In this document: positions 1 to 5,302 of the stretch, piece after piece
How the letters are laid out: every line of letters starts with the position of its first letter
How positions within the stretch are numbered: the first letter of the stretch is position 1
Assembly: GCA_004292705.1 (NCBI GenBank)
Contig: RDXA01000111.1
Span: 1 to 7,485 of the forward strand
DNA length: 7,485 bases
From: Sphingomonadales bacterium
Lineage (GTDB): Bacteria > Pseudomonadota > Alphaproteobacteria > Sphingomonadales > Sphingomonadaceae
Reading direction: 5' to 3'
Made by a program: the position numbers and the translations under genes
Notes under the pieces: generated by a model
The model's input: the letters and a program-made list of their open reading frames with translations, nothing else
Told to the model about the DNA's origin: nothing
The model's database searches: none

Positions 1-317
1 TAGGTCGCGAGGCGGAAGCCGCGATCGGGTTCGAACTTCTTGACGCCCTGCATCAGGCCGACGTTCCCTTCCGAGATGAGGTCGGCGACGGGCAGGCCAT
101 AGCCGCGGTATCCCATCGCGATCTTCGCGACGAGCCGCAGGTGGCTGGAAACGAGCTGGGCGGCAGCTTCGGGATCCTCGTGTTCCTGATAGCGCTTGGC
201 GAGCATGTATTCCTGCTCGGCGGTGAGCACCGGGAACTTGCGGATTTCGGCAAGATAGCGGTTGAGGCTCTGCTCACCGCTCAGGGCCGGGACCGAAGAT
301 GATTTCGACTTTACCAC
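1..317 (-). CDS. rpoH: RNA polymerase heat-shock sigma factor RpoH (sigma-32), N-terminal part, cut by window edge
   Basis: Only the first 105 codons are inside the window; the gene continues past position 1. RpoH directs RNA polymerase to heat-shock and proteostasis promoters. The visible protein carries the family's N-terminal signature: GEQSLNRYLAEIRKFPVL near residues 14-31, the region 1.2/2.1 segment LVSSHLRLVAKIAMGYRGYG near residues 57-76, and the core-binding region 2.2 stretch ISEGNVGLMQGVKKFEPDRG near residues 82-101. The RpoH box and regions 3-4 lie outside. I choose the GTG at 317-315 because an in-frame TAA sits two codons upstream, conserved sequence begins about 12 residues later, and a TAGG Shine-Dalgarno-like element lies 6 nt upstream (324-327). 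It lies 115 nt downstream of rluD in the same direction. Family assignment is very secure; the GTG start is likely. Confidence 0.97.
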   Translation of the reverse strand, partial: MVKSKSSSVPALSGEQSLNRYLAEIRKFPVLTAEQEYMLAKRYQEHEDPEAAAQLVSSHLRLVAKIAMGYRGYGLPVADLISEGNVGLMQGVKKFEPDRGFRLAT

Positions 318-432
318 TGGTTACCTAACCTTTCTAGCGTCGACCGCTTTGCGCCGGACCCCTGATGGGCATCCCGCGAACTGGGTCACGGGTTCTGTAT
401 ATACGCGAAAATCTGTCAGATGTATGCGCGTT
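318..432 (-). promoter_or_regulatory. rluD-rpoH intergenic region, probable rpoH leader
   Basis: This is the 115-nt spacer upstream of rpoH, where its promoter and 5' leader are expected. The only AT-rich element is TATATA at 398-403, which would suit a -10 box read on the minus strand, but 16-18 nt upstream of it there is no good -35 hexamer (CATACA or similar). I see no clear sigma-32 (CTTGAA...CCCATNT) or EcfG-type (GGAAC...CGTT) promoter and no intrinsic terminator hairpin for rluD, so read-through from rluD into rpoH is possible. The promoter assignment is weak. Confidence 0.2.
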
Positions 433-1386
433 TCATCGATCACAATGGCGCAGTTGGTCGATCAGTTCCTGCATATCGGGGGGCAAATCGCTGCAAAGCC
501 GGATAGCTTCGCCCGTCACGGGATGGACAAACCCCAGCTCCGCAGCGTGCAAGGCCTGCCGCGCGAAACCGAGTCGCTCCAGCACCGGGCGCAAGGATTT
601 GGGTGTGCGGCCATAGGCAGGGTCTCCCAATAGAGCATGACCGATTGACGCACAGTGAACGCGCACCTGGTGGGTGCGCCCGGTTTCAAGGCGGCACTCG
701 ATCATGGCGGCGTCATCGAGCCGCTCGAGCACCTTGTAGTGCGTGATCGCCGATTTCCCGCGCGAGGAATTGTTGGGGAGCACCGTCATTTTCTTTCGGT
801 CCGCGTCGGATCGTCCAATGCGGGCATTGATCGTCCCTTCCGACGGCGAGGGGTGGCCCGCGCACACCGCCAGATAGCGGCGGTGGACGGTGTGCGCGGC
901 GAACTGCACGGCAAGGCCTTCATGCGCCGCGTCCGACTTGGCGACGACCAGCAGTCCCGAGGTGTCCTTGTCGATCCGGTGGACGATCCCCGGCCGCGCC
1001 ACGCCGTTTATGCCGGAAAGCTGCCCGCGGCAGTGGTGCAGCAGCGCATTGACCAGCGTGCCGGTGATGTTGCCCACCGCCGGGTGGACGACCATCCCGG
1101 CCGGCTTGTCGACCACGATCAGGTGCGCGTCTTCGTAGGCGATGGTGAGGGGAACATCCTCGGGCCCCGCCTGGGCAGGCATGGCGGCGGCGATGATGAT
1201 GCGGAAGGGCGTATCGGCAGCGACCTTCATCGAAGCCGAGGTCGCGGTCCTGCCCGCGACGTCGACACGGCCTTCGTCAATCAGCCCCTGCACCCGCGCA
1301 CGGCTCAGCCCCGTCGCCTCGGCCAGCGCTTTGTCGATGCGGGCGGGGGATGGGATGGTGCCGGTGATGATTTCGCTCTCGGACAT
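433..1386 (-). CDS. rluD: 23S rRNA pseudouridine synthase RluD (RluA/RluD family)
   Basis: This 317-residue enzyme is predicted to isomerise uridines in helix 69 of 23S rRNA (E. coli U1911, U1915, U1917) to pseudouridine during late 50S assembly. An S4-like RNA-binding domain covers roughly residues 15-62 (RIDKALAEATGLSRARVQGL). The catalytic RluA-type domain follows, with VVDKPAGMVVHP at 91-102 and the active-site motif HRIDKDTSG at 136-144; the aspartate at 139 is the expected catalytic residue. Length and domain order are normal for the family. The frame is open further upstream, but I start at the ATG at 1386-1384 because upstream residues are low-complexity and lie antisense to the divergent protease gene; S4-like sequence begins shortly after this ATG. 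No clear ribosome binding site precedes it. It lies head-to-head with the M67 gene and upstream of rpoH in the same direction. RluD versus another RluA-family paralogue is not absolutely settled, but the HRIDKDTSG context and the S4 domain favour RluD. Confidence 0.93.
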   Translation of the reverse strand: MSESEIITGTIPSPARIDKALAEATGLSRARVQGLIDEGRVDVAGRTATSASMKVAADTPFRIIIAAAMPAQAGPEDVPLTIAYEDAHLIVVDKPAGMVVHPAVGNITGTLVNALLHHCRGQLSGINGVARPGIVHRIDKDTSGLLVVAKSDAAHEGLAVQFAAHTVHRRYLAVCAGHPSPSEGTINARIGRSDADRKKMTVLPNNSSRGKSAITHYKVLERLDDAAMIECRLETGRTHQVRVHCASIGHALLGDPAYGRTPKSLRPVLERLGFARQALHAAELGFVHPVTGEAIRLCSDLPPDMQELIDQLRHCDR

Positions 1387-1402
1387 GCTATGGCCATGCG
1401 CG

Positions 1403-1810
1403 ATGCAGGTCGAAGTGACAAGCAATGCCCTTGCGGCCATGCGCGCCCATGCCGCCGCTGCGCACCCGCACGAGGCTTGCGGTATCCTGCTCGGGACAGA
1501 CGGTCGCATTACCGAAGCGCGCAAGACGGCCAATGTTCACCCCGCGCCCGCCACCCATTTCGAGATCGACCCGCAGGCCCTGATCGACGCGCACCGCGCG
1601 GCCCGCGCCGGAGGGCTTGACGTCATCGGCTATTACCACTCGCACCCCTCCGGCCCGCCCGCGCCTTCCGCCACCGACCGCGCCTGCGCCAGCGGGGATG
1701 GCAAGGTCTGGGCGATCGTCAGCCCGAATGATCCCGATGCCGTTGCAAGGTTCTGGCAAGACGGGGAACAGGGGTTTGCCGCTCTTTCCTTTACCATCAG
1801 CGATGGTTAG
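1403..1810 (+). CDS. M67 family metallopeptidase (JAMM/MPN+ domain protein)
   Basis: A single-domain 135-residue JAMM protein, predicted to be a zinc metalloprotease that cleaves isopeptide or peptide bonds. The full JAMM signature is present: glutamate E24 in HEACGILLG, then H79-S-H81, seven residues, S89 and D92 in HSHPSGPPAPSATD. All zinc ligands and the catalytic glutamate are therefore intact and the protein should be active. There is no signal peptide or membrane segment, so it is expected to be cytoplasmic. I prefer the ATG at 1403, since family members usually start just before the first helix (here VEVTSNALAAM); an in-frame ATG at 1385 would add six residues (MLWPCA) and overlap the rluD start codon by 2 nt. 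Neither start has a strong ribosome binding site. It is the first gene of a run with chpT 9 nt downstream. Bacterial relatives can act on ubiquitin-like sulfur carriers (ThiS/MoaD type), but no such partner is visible here, so the substrate is unknown. Confidence 0.9.
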   Translation: MQVEVTSNALAAMRAHAAAAHPHEACGILLGTDGRITEARKTANVHPAPATHFEIDPQALIDAHRAARAGGLDVIGYYHSHPSGPPAPSATDRACASGDGKVWAIVSPNDPDAVARFWQDGEQGFAALSFTISDG

Positions 1811-1819
1811 GGTGCGCGC

Positions 1820-2473
1820 ATGATTTCCCAGACCGATCTCGCCGCGATGCTGTGCTCGCGCCTGTGCCACGACATGCTTTCGCCCGTCGGTGCCCTTGCC
1901 AACGGGCTGGAACTGCTCGCCGAGGAGCAGGACCCCGCGATGCGCGCGCAATGCATGGAATTGCTCGAACAATCGGCGCGCATCAGCACCGACAAGCTCA
2001 AGTTCTTTCGCCTCGCCTTTGGCGCTGCGGGGGGCTTTGGCGAGGCGATCCCGATCGACGAGGCGCAGAGCGTCATCAACGCGCTCGCCGCCGATGCCAA
2101 GCGGGTGGAGATCAACTGGGCGATTGCCGAACCGAGCCTGCCCAAGCCTGCGGTCAAGGTGCTTCTGAACCTCGCCCAGATCGCGCTCGACAGCCTTGTG
2201 CGCGGCGGCACGCTCGATATCGGTGCCGAACGCCGCGACGGGGCCGTGGAAATCGTGGCGCGGGCGCGGGGTGACCGGATCGCCTTTGACGAGACCATCG
2301 GCCGCGCGCTTCAGGGTGATCTTGGCGAGGGCGAAATCACCTCCCGCACTGCCGCCGCCCACATGATCGCGGTGCTGGCCGAAGAGCTGGAGGGCGGGCT
2401 GCAATACAAGCTGGGTGACGGCGCGCTGGTGCTGGGTGCGGTGCTGCCCGAGCCTGATGGCATGATCGGCTGA
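1820..2473 (+). CDS. chpT: ChpT-like histidine phosphotransferase
   Basis: A 217-residue protein of the alphaproteobacterial histidine phosphotransferase family. In Caulobacter, ChpT passes phosphate from the hybrid kinase CckA to CtrA and CpdR, controlling cell-cycle progression, motility and development. The N-terminal DHp-like helical hairpin (about residues 5-75) contains the phospho-acceptor H17 in RLCHDMLSPVGALANGLELL. The C-terminal part (about 85-213) resembles a degenerate histidine-kinase ATPase fold without recognisable N/G1/G2 nucleotide-binding boxes, ending in the typical strand pattern GALVLGAVLPEP. It should be a cytosolic dimer. The ATG at 1820 lies 9 nt after the M67 stop, without a strong Shine-Dalgarno, so translational coupling is plausible; the amidase starts 9 nt after its stop. 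I see no CtrA-type TTAA-N7-TTAA site nearby. Family assignment is strong; that it is the true ChpT of this organism is inferred. Confidence 0.9.
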   Translation: MISQTDLAAMLCSRLCHDMLSPVGALANGLELLAEEQDPAMRAQCMELLEQSARISTDKLKFFRLAFGAAGGFGEAIPIDEAQSVINALAADAKRVEINWAIAEPSLPKPAVKVLLNLAQIALDSLVRGGTLDIGAERRDGAVEIVARARGDRIAFDETIGRALQGDLGEGEITSRTAAAHMIAVLAEELEGGLQYKLGDGALVLGAVLPEPDGMIG

Positions 2474-2482
2474 CGCGGGGGC

Positions 2483-3199
2483 ATGATGGAGGGGGAGGAC
2501 GAACTGGTTCACGAGGAACGCCTTTCGCCCAATCATGACGAACGCACCTTACCGATCAGCATGGTGGTGCTGCACTATACCGAGATGAAGCCGGTCGGCA
2601 CCGCGCTAGACCGGCTGACCGATCCCGAGGCCAAGGTCAGCGCCCATTACCTCATCACCGAGGAGGGCGGCGTGATCCGGCTGGTGCCTGAAGATAGGCG
2701 GGCTTGGCACGCCGGGGCGAGCTACTGGCGCGGCATCCCTGATGTGAACTCGGCGAGCATCGGGATCGAGCTCGATCATCCCGGCCATGGTCTCGGCTAC
2801 CGCGGCTTTGCCGAGGCGCAGATCGACGCGCTGCTGCCGTTGCTCGCGCGGATCGTGAAGACCTATGACATTCCGCGCGCCAATGTGGTCGGCCACTCCT
2901 GCGTCGCGCCAATGCGCAAGGTCGATCCGGGCGAGTTGTTTCCGTGGGACCGGCTGGCGGATTACAAGCTGTGTCTCCCGCGCCCCCAATGCCTTGCGGC
3001 GGGCAATCCGTTCCACAATGACGGGTCGTTCTTCCTCGCGCTGGAACGGTTCGGTTATGACATCACCGATCAGGCCAAGGCGGTGGAGGCCTTCGAGCGG
3101 CGCTGGCGGCCGGAGCGGATCACTGGCGTGCCCGATGGCGAGATTGCCGCGATCCTGTGGCAATTGCTGCTCGACCGCGATCAGGGACGCACGCGCTAG
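2483..3199 (+). CDS. N-acetylmuramoyl-L-alanine amidase, AmiD/AmpD type (Amidase_2 plus peptidoglycan-binding domain)
   Basis: This 238-residue zinc amidase is predicted to cleave the bond between N-acetylmuramic acid and L-alanine in peptidoglycan or muropeptides. The Amidase_2 domain spans about residues 22-165. Expected zinc ligands are H31 (VVLHYTEM), H138 (VVGHS) and D148 in APMRKVDPGELFPW, with catalytic E96 (IGIELDHPG) and K146. The last ~60 residues (FFLALERFGYDI through RRWRPERITGVPDGEI) resemble the C-terminal peptidoglycan-binding module of AmiD. Unlike E. coli AmiD, an outer-membrane lipoprotein, no signal peptide or lipobox is seen. With chpT ending 9 nt upstream, a longer secreted form is unlikely unless translation starts inside chpT. 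That points to cytosolic muropeptide recycling or non-classical export. Two adjacent ATG codons (2483, 2486) could serve as start. C140 replaces the more common aspartate in the GHSD-like motif, a position that is not a zinc ligand. Confidence 0.92.
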   Translation: MMEGEDELVHEERLSPNHDERTLPISMVVLHYTEMKPVGTALDRLTDPEAKVSAHYLITEEGGVIRLVPEDRRAWHAGASYWRGIPDVNSASIGIELDHPGHGLGYRGFAEAQIDALLPLLARIVKTYDIPRANVVGHSCVAPMRKVDPGELFPWDRLADYKLCLPRPQCLAAGNPFHNDGSFFLALERFGYDITDQAKAVEAFERRWRPERITGVPDGEIAAILWQLLLDRDQGRTR

Positions 3200-3259
3200 G
3201 CTGGAATTTCAACGTCTGGCCGGAAATGGGATCCGGCGGGCCACACGTGGGAGAATGGG

Positions 3260-3952
3260 ATGATCAGGAAACTGGCGGCCGAATTTGTCGGCACGTTCTG
3301 GCTGGTGTTCGGCGGCTGCGGATCGGCGGTGCTGGCGGCGGGCTTTCCCGAACTCGGGATCGGCTTTGTCGGCGTCTCGCTGGCCTTCGGTTTGACCGTG
3401 CTGACGATGGCCTATGCCGTGGGCGGCATTTCGGGCGGGCATTTCAACCCGGCGGTCTCTCTGGGGCTGGCAATCGGCGGGCGGTTCGCATGGCGCGATC
3501 TGGCACCCTATTGGGCCGCGCAGGTCCTCGGTTCATTCTGCGCGGCCGGCATCCTGTTTGTGATCGCCAGCGGGACAGCCGGTTTCGTGGCGGGTGGCTT
3601 CGCGTCCAACGGCTATGGGGAATTGTCGCCGGGAGGCTATTCGATGATGGCTGCGCTGGTGGCCGAAGTGGTGCTGACGGCGGGTTTCCTGATCGTGATC
3701 CTTGGTGCGACGGCGCCCAAGGCTCCGGCCGGTTTTGCTCCGATAGCGATTGGCCTTGCGCTGACGCTGATCCACCTCATCTCGATCCCCGTCACCAACA
3801 CCTCGGTCAATCCGGCGCGTTCGACCAGTGTGGCTTTCTATGCCGATACGGCGGCGGTCGGGCAGCTGTGGCTGTTCTGGGTCGCCCCGCTTGCGGGCGC
3901 CGCGATCGGCGCGCTGGTGTGGAAGTTGATGCTGGCCGATCAAGAGGGCTGA
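3260..3952 (+). CDS. aqpZ: Aquaporin Z (water-selective channel)
   Basis: A 230-residue inner-membrane channel of the major intrinsic protein family with six membrane helices and two half-helices. Both NPA boxes are present: GGHFNPAVSLG (N63) and TNTSVNPARSTS (N184). The aromatic/arginine selectivity filter can be read as F43 (LAFGLT), H172 (LIHLIS), T181 and R187, the residue set of a water-selective aquaporin rather than a glycerol facilitator. The N-terminal AEFVGTFWLVFGGCGSAV is typical of AqpZ. The ATG at 3260 is preceded by GGGAG at 3249-3253, 6 nt upstream, the clearest ribosome binding site among the plus-strand genes. It starts 60 nt after the amidase stop, so it may be the last gene of that transcript or have its own promoter; I could not find a convincing one. 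The rnpB promoter begins right after its stop codon. Confidence 0.96.
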   Translation: MIRKLAAEFVGTFWLVFGGCGSAVLAAGFPELGIGFVGVSLAFGLTVLTMAYAVGGISGGHFNPAVSLGLAIGGRFAWRDLAPYWAAQVLGSFCAAGILFVIASGTAGFVAGGFASNGYGELSPGGYSMMAALVAEVVLTAGFLIVILGATAPKAPAGFAPIAIGLALTLIHLISIPVTNTSVNPARSTSVAFYADTAAVGQLWLFWVAPLAGAAIGALVWKLMLADQEG

Positions 3953-3963
3953 GCCAGCCTTTT
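3947..3963 (+). terminator. Possible weak terminator at the aqpZ 3' end
   Basis: A short GGCT/AGCC stem (3947-3950 with 3956-3959, five-base loop containing the end of the aqpZ stop codon) is followed by TTTT at 3960-3963. A four-pair stem is marginal for intrinsic termination, and the T run merges with the -35 box of the rnpB promoter, so this could be coincidence. Confidence 0.22.
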
Positions 3964-3990
3964 GCCATTTGCTGCCAAGGCGCCTATAGG
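3962..3990 (+). promoter_or_regulatory. Sigma70-type promoter of rnpB
   Basis: TTGCCA at 3962-3967 and TATAGG at 3985-3990 are separated by exactly 17 bp and match the housekeeping -35 and -10 consensus 5/6 (TTGACA) and 4/6 (TATAAT). The predicted transcription start, about 3997, coincides with the first base pair of helix P1 of RNase P RNA, so the transcript could begin almost at the mature 5' end. The -10/+1 discriminator is GC-rich (CGGCTGC), a feature of growth-rate and stringently controlled promoters in other bacteria; that regulation is inference. Confidence 0.62.
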
Positions 3991-3997
3991 CGGCTGC

Positions 3998-4416
3998 GTC
4001 AGGGGGCCTGAGGCAGCCGCGCTACGTGCGAGGAAAGTCCGGGCTCCACGAAACAAGGGTGGCGGGTAACGCCCGCCGGTTCCGCCTTCGGGCGGAGCAA
4101 GGGAAAGTGCCACAGAGAGCAAACCGCCGATGGTTCCTCGCGAGAGGTGCACAGGCAAGGGTGAAAGGGTGCGGTAAAAGCGCACCGGGGGGCTGGCAAC
4201 AGCAACCGCATGGCAAACCCCACCCGGAGCAAGGCCGAATAGGGGCCGCGCGCCCTTTCGCAAGGAAGGGCAGGGGTGTTTCGCCCCGAGCGGCCCGGGT
4301 TGGCTGCTAGAGCGCGCAGAGCAATCTGCCGCCCAGATGAATGGCTGCCACCCCGGGGTCGGTCCGCAAGGATACCGCCCGGGGAGACAGAACCCGGCTT
4401 ATGATGGCCCCCTGAT
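3998..4416 (+). ncRNA. rnpB: RNase P RNA, bacterial type A
   Basis: The catalytic RNA of ribonuclease P, which with the RnpA protein removes 5' leaders from pre-tRNAs. All universally conserved blocks are present in order: GAGGAAAGTCCGGGCTCC (4030-4047, P4 5' strand region), ACAGAGAGCAAACCGCCGAT (from 4112), AAGGGTGAAAGGGTGCGGTA (from 4157), GGAGCAAGGCCGAATAGGGG (from 4226), CAGATGAATGGCTGCC (from 4335) and AGACAGAACCCGGCTTATGA (4385-4404, P4 3' strand region). The terminal helices can be drawn: P1 pairs TCAGGGGGCC (3999-4008) with GGCCCCCTGA (4406-4415), and P2 pairs GGCAGCC (4012-4018) with GGCTGCC (within 4343-4352). P3 is a minimal stem around GCGCTACGTGC, as expected for the compact P3 of many alphaproteobacteria. 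The RNA is about 419 nt; exact ends may differ by a few nt. No T-run terminator follows. Confidence 0.97.
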
Positions 4417-4468
4417 ATGCGCTTTGGTGCGGCCCTCCGCCGCCGCGACACGATAGGAACATGCTCCC
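4417..4468 (+). other. Spacer between rnpB and the TspO-like gene
   Basis: These 52 nt hold the rnpB 3' trailer and the leader of the next gene. The only fold I see is a four-pair GCGG/CCGC stem near 4429-4440 with no T run, so no intrinsic terminator separates rnpB from the downstream gene. AGGAA at 4455-4459 is a good ribosome binding site 9 nt before the ATG at 4469. A second ATG at 4461 opens only a five-codon reading frame that ends at a TGA overlapping the real gene start. Confidence 0.5.
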
Positions 4469-5302
4469 ATGCAAGTGATCGGATCGGCCATGATGCCGCG
4501 CGCTTTGACGGCTCGATCGCTTGGCCAGCGCCTCGCCATCATCCTTGCGGTGGTTGTGCAGATCGGTGCTGGATTCCTGCCGCGCTTCGGTATCGGCGAG
4601 TTTATCGGCGACCGTTCGGATGCGGTCCGCACGCTCATCACCCCTGCGGGCTGGGCTTTTGCGATCTGGGGCCCGCTGTTCGCGCTGTCAGTGGCCTTTG
4701 CCGTATGGCAGGCGCTTCCTGCCCAGCGCAGCAATGCCTTGCTGGCCCGCATCGGCTGGCCCGCCGCTATCGCGCTGGCAGCGCAGGGGGTGTGGTCGAC
4801 CTATACCCAGCTCGCCAACCTTACCTTCGTGTCGGTGGTGATCATCCTCGTCTCGCTCGCCGGGTTGCTGATCGTGCTGCGCGCGCTGGTCTCCGCCCCT
4901 GTTCTGTCGCGCGGCGAGCGCATTTTTGCCGCCCCTGCGTTCAGCGCGCTGGCGGCCTGGTTGACTGCGGCGAGCATCGTCAACATCGCGGCGAGCCTCA
5001 AGTATCACGGCTTTGCCGGTGCTGACCCCGCGCCGGTCTTGGCTGCGGTGATGATCGTGATCGGCTCCGTCATTGCGGCGACCGCTACGGCCCGCGTGCG
5101 CGGTGCGCCGCTTTACGGGCTGGTGTTCAGCTGGGCGCTCATCGCGATCAACGCAGCGGGCGGCCAGCGCTACCCTGCGCTTGGCTGGGCGGCCCTCGGT
5201 GGCATTGTTGTGGTGGTGGCCGTCACCGCGTGGCAGCTGTCCCGCAAGGACAACCGCCGCCACTGGTTCGGCGGCGGTCAGGCGCGGCCCACGCTCACGT
5301 AA
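4469..5302 (+). CDS. Polytopic membrane protein, TspO/tryptophan-rich sensory protein-like
   Basis: A 277-residue very hydrophobic protein with about eight possible membrane segments (near residues 21-38, 62-82, 95-112, 118-139, 152-174, 187-206, 212-229, 237-256), predicted for the inner membrane. The segment ITPAGWAFAIWGPLFALSVA (57-76) resembles the PxxW(V/A)FxxxWxxLY core of TspO/MBR proteins, tetrapyrrole- or sterol-binding regulators, and conserved tryptophans recur in other helices (W97, W109, W164, W222). Canonical bacterial TspO has about 160 residues and five helices, so this is an extended relative, as in the longer 'TspO/MBR-related' membrane proteins. Ligand and function are unknown. 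The ATG at 4469 is supported by AGGAA 9 nt upstream; ATGs at 4490 and 4493 are alternatives. The basic C-terminal tail (SRKDNRRHW) should be cytoplasmic. Its last 25 bases overlap the 3' end of convergent ugd, and a ugd-terminator-like hairpin lies within its codons 262-270. Confidence 0.72.
   Translation: MQVIGSAMMPRALTARSLGQRLAIILAVVVQIGAGFLPRFGIGEFIGDRSDAVRTLITPAGWAFAIWGPLFALSVAFAVWQALPAQRSNALLARIGWPAAIALAAQGVWSTYTQLANLTFVSVVIILVSLAGLLIVLRALVSAPVLSRGERIFAAPAFSALAAWLTAASIVNIAASLKYHGFAGADPAPVLAAVMIVIGSVIAATATARVRGAPLYGLVFSWALIAINAAGGQRYPALGWAALGGIVVVVAVTAWQLSRKDNRRHWFGGGQARPTLT
5246..5278 (-). terminator. Hairpin immediately after the ugd stop codon, probable terminator
   Basis: A perfect nine-pair GC-rich inverted repeat, ACCGCCGCC at 5253-5261 with GGCGGCGGT at 5270-5278 and an eight-base loop, begins at the last base of the ugd TGA when read on the minus strand. 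It is followed on that strand by the T-poor tail TGTCCTTG, so it is an imperfect intrinsic terminator or a 3'-end protecting stem. On the plus strand no T run follows, and the whole element lies inside the coding end of the TspO-like gene. Confidence 0.5.

Noticed and set aside
20..48. A GGGTTCGAAC stretch resembling a tRNA T-loop
   Set aside because: It is the antisense of conserved rpoH codons (KKFEPDRGF); no acceptor, D or anticodon stems can be built around it.
655..1620. Long plus-strand open frame across the rluD gene
   Set aside because: It is antisense to rluD, whose S4 and catalytic motifs are intact. The translation is arginine/histidine-rich low complexity, typical of shadow frames in high-GC DNA.
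1388..2536. 382-codon minus-strand open frame across M67, chpT and the amidase start
   Set aside because: It is antisense to three genes with intact family motifs, shows no recognisable domain, and is explained by third-position GC bias.
3205..3246. Imperfect inverted repeat (CCGG...CCGG, GGCC...GGCC) between the amidase and aqpZ
   Set aside because: Arms are short and interrupted and no T run follows, so it does not qualify as a terminator, and no protein-binding role can be argued from one copy.
3157..4011. Plus-strand open frame of 284 codons overlapping aqpZ and the rnpB start
   Set aside because: It is out of frame with aqpZ, which carries both NPA boxes and the selectivity filter. The translation is Gly/Arg/Cys-rich without membrane or domain features.
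3940..4451. Several open frames on both strands inside 3940-4451
   Set aside because: This stretch is the RNase P RNA; all conserved ribozyme blocks are present, and the frames have no protein-like motifs.
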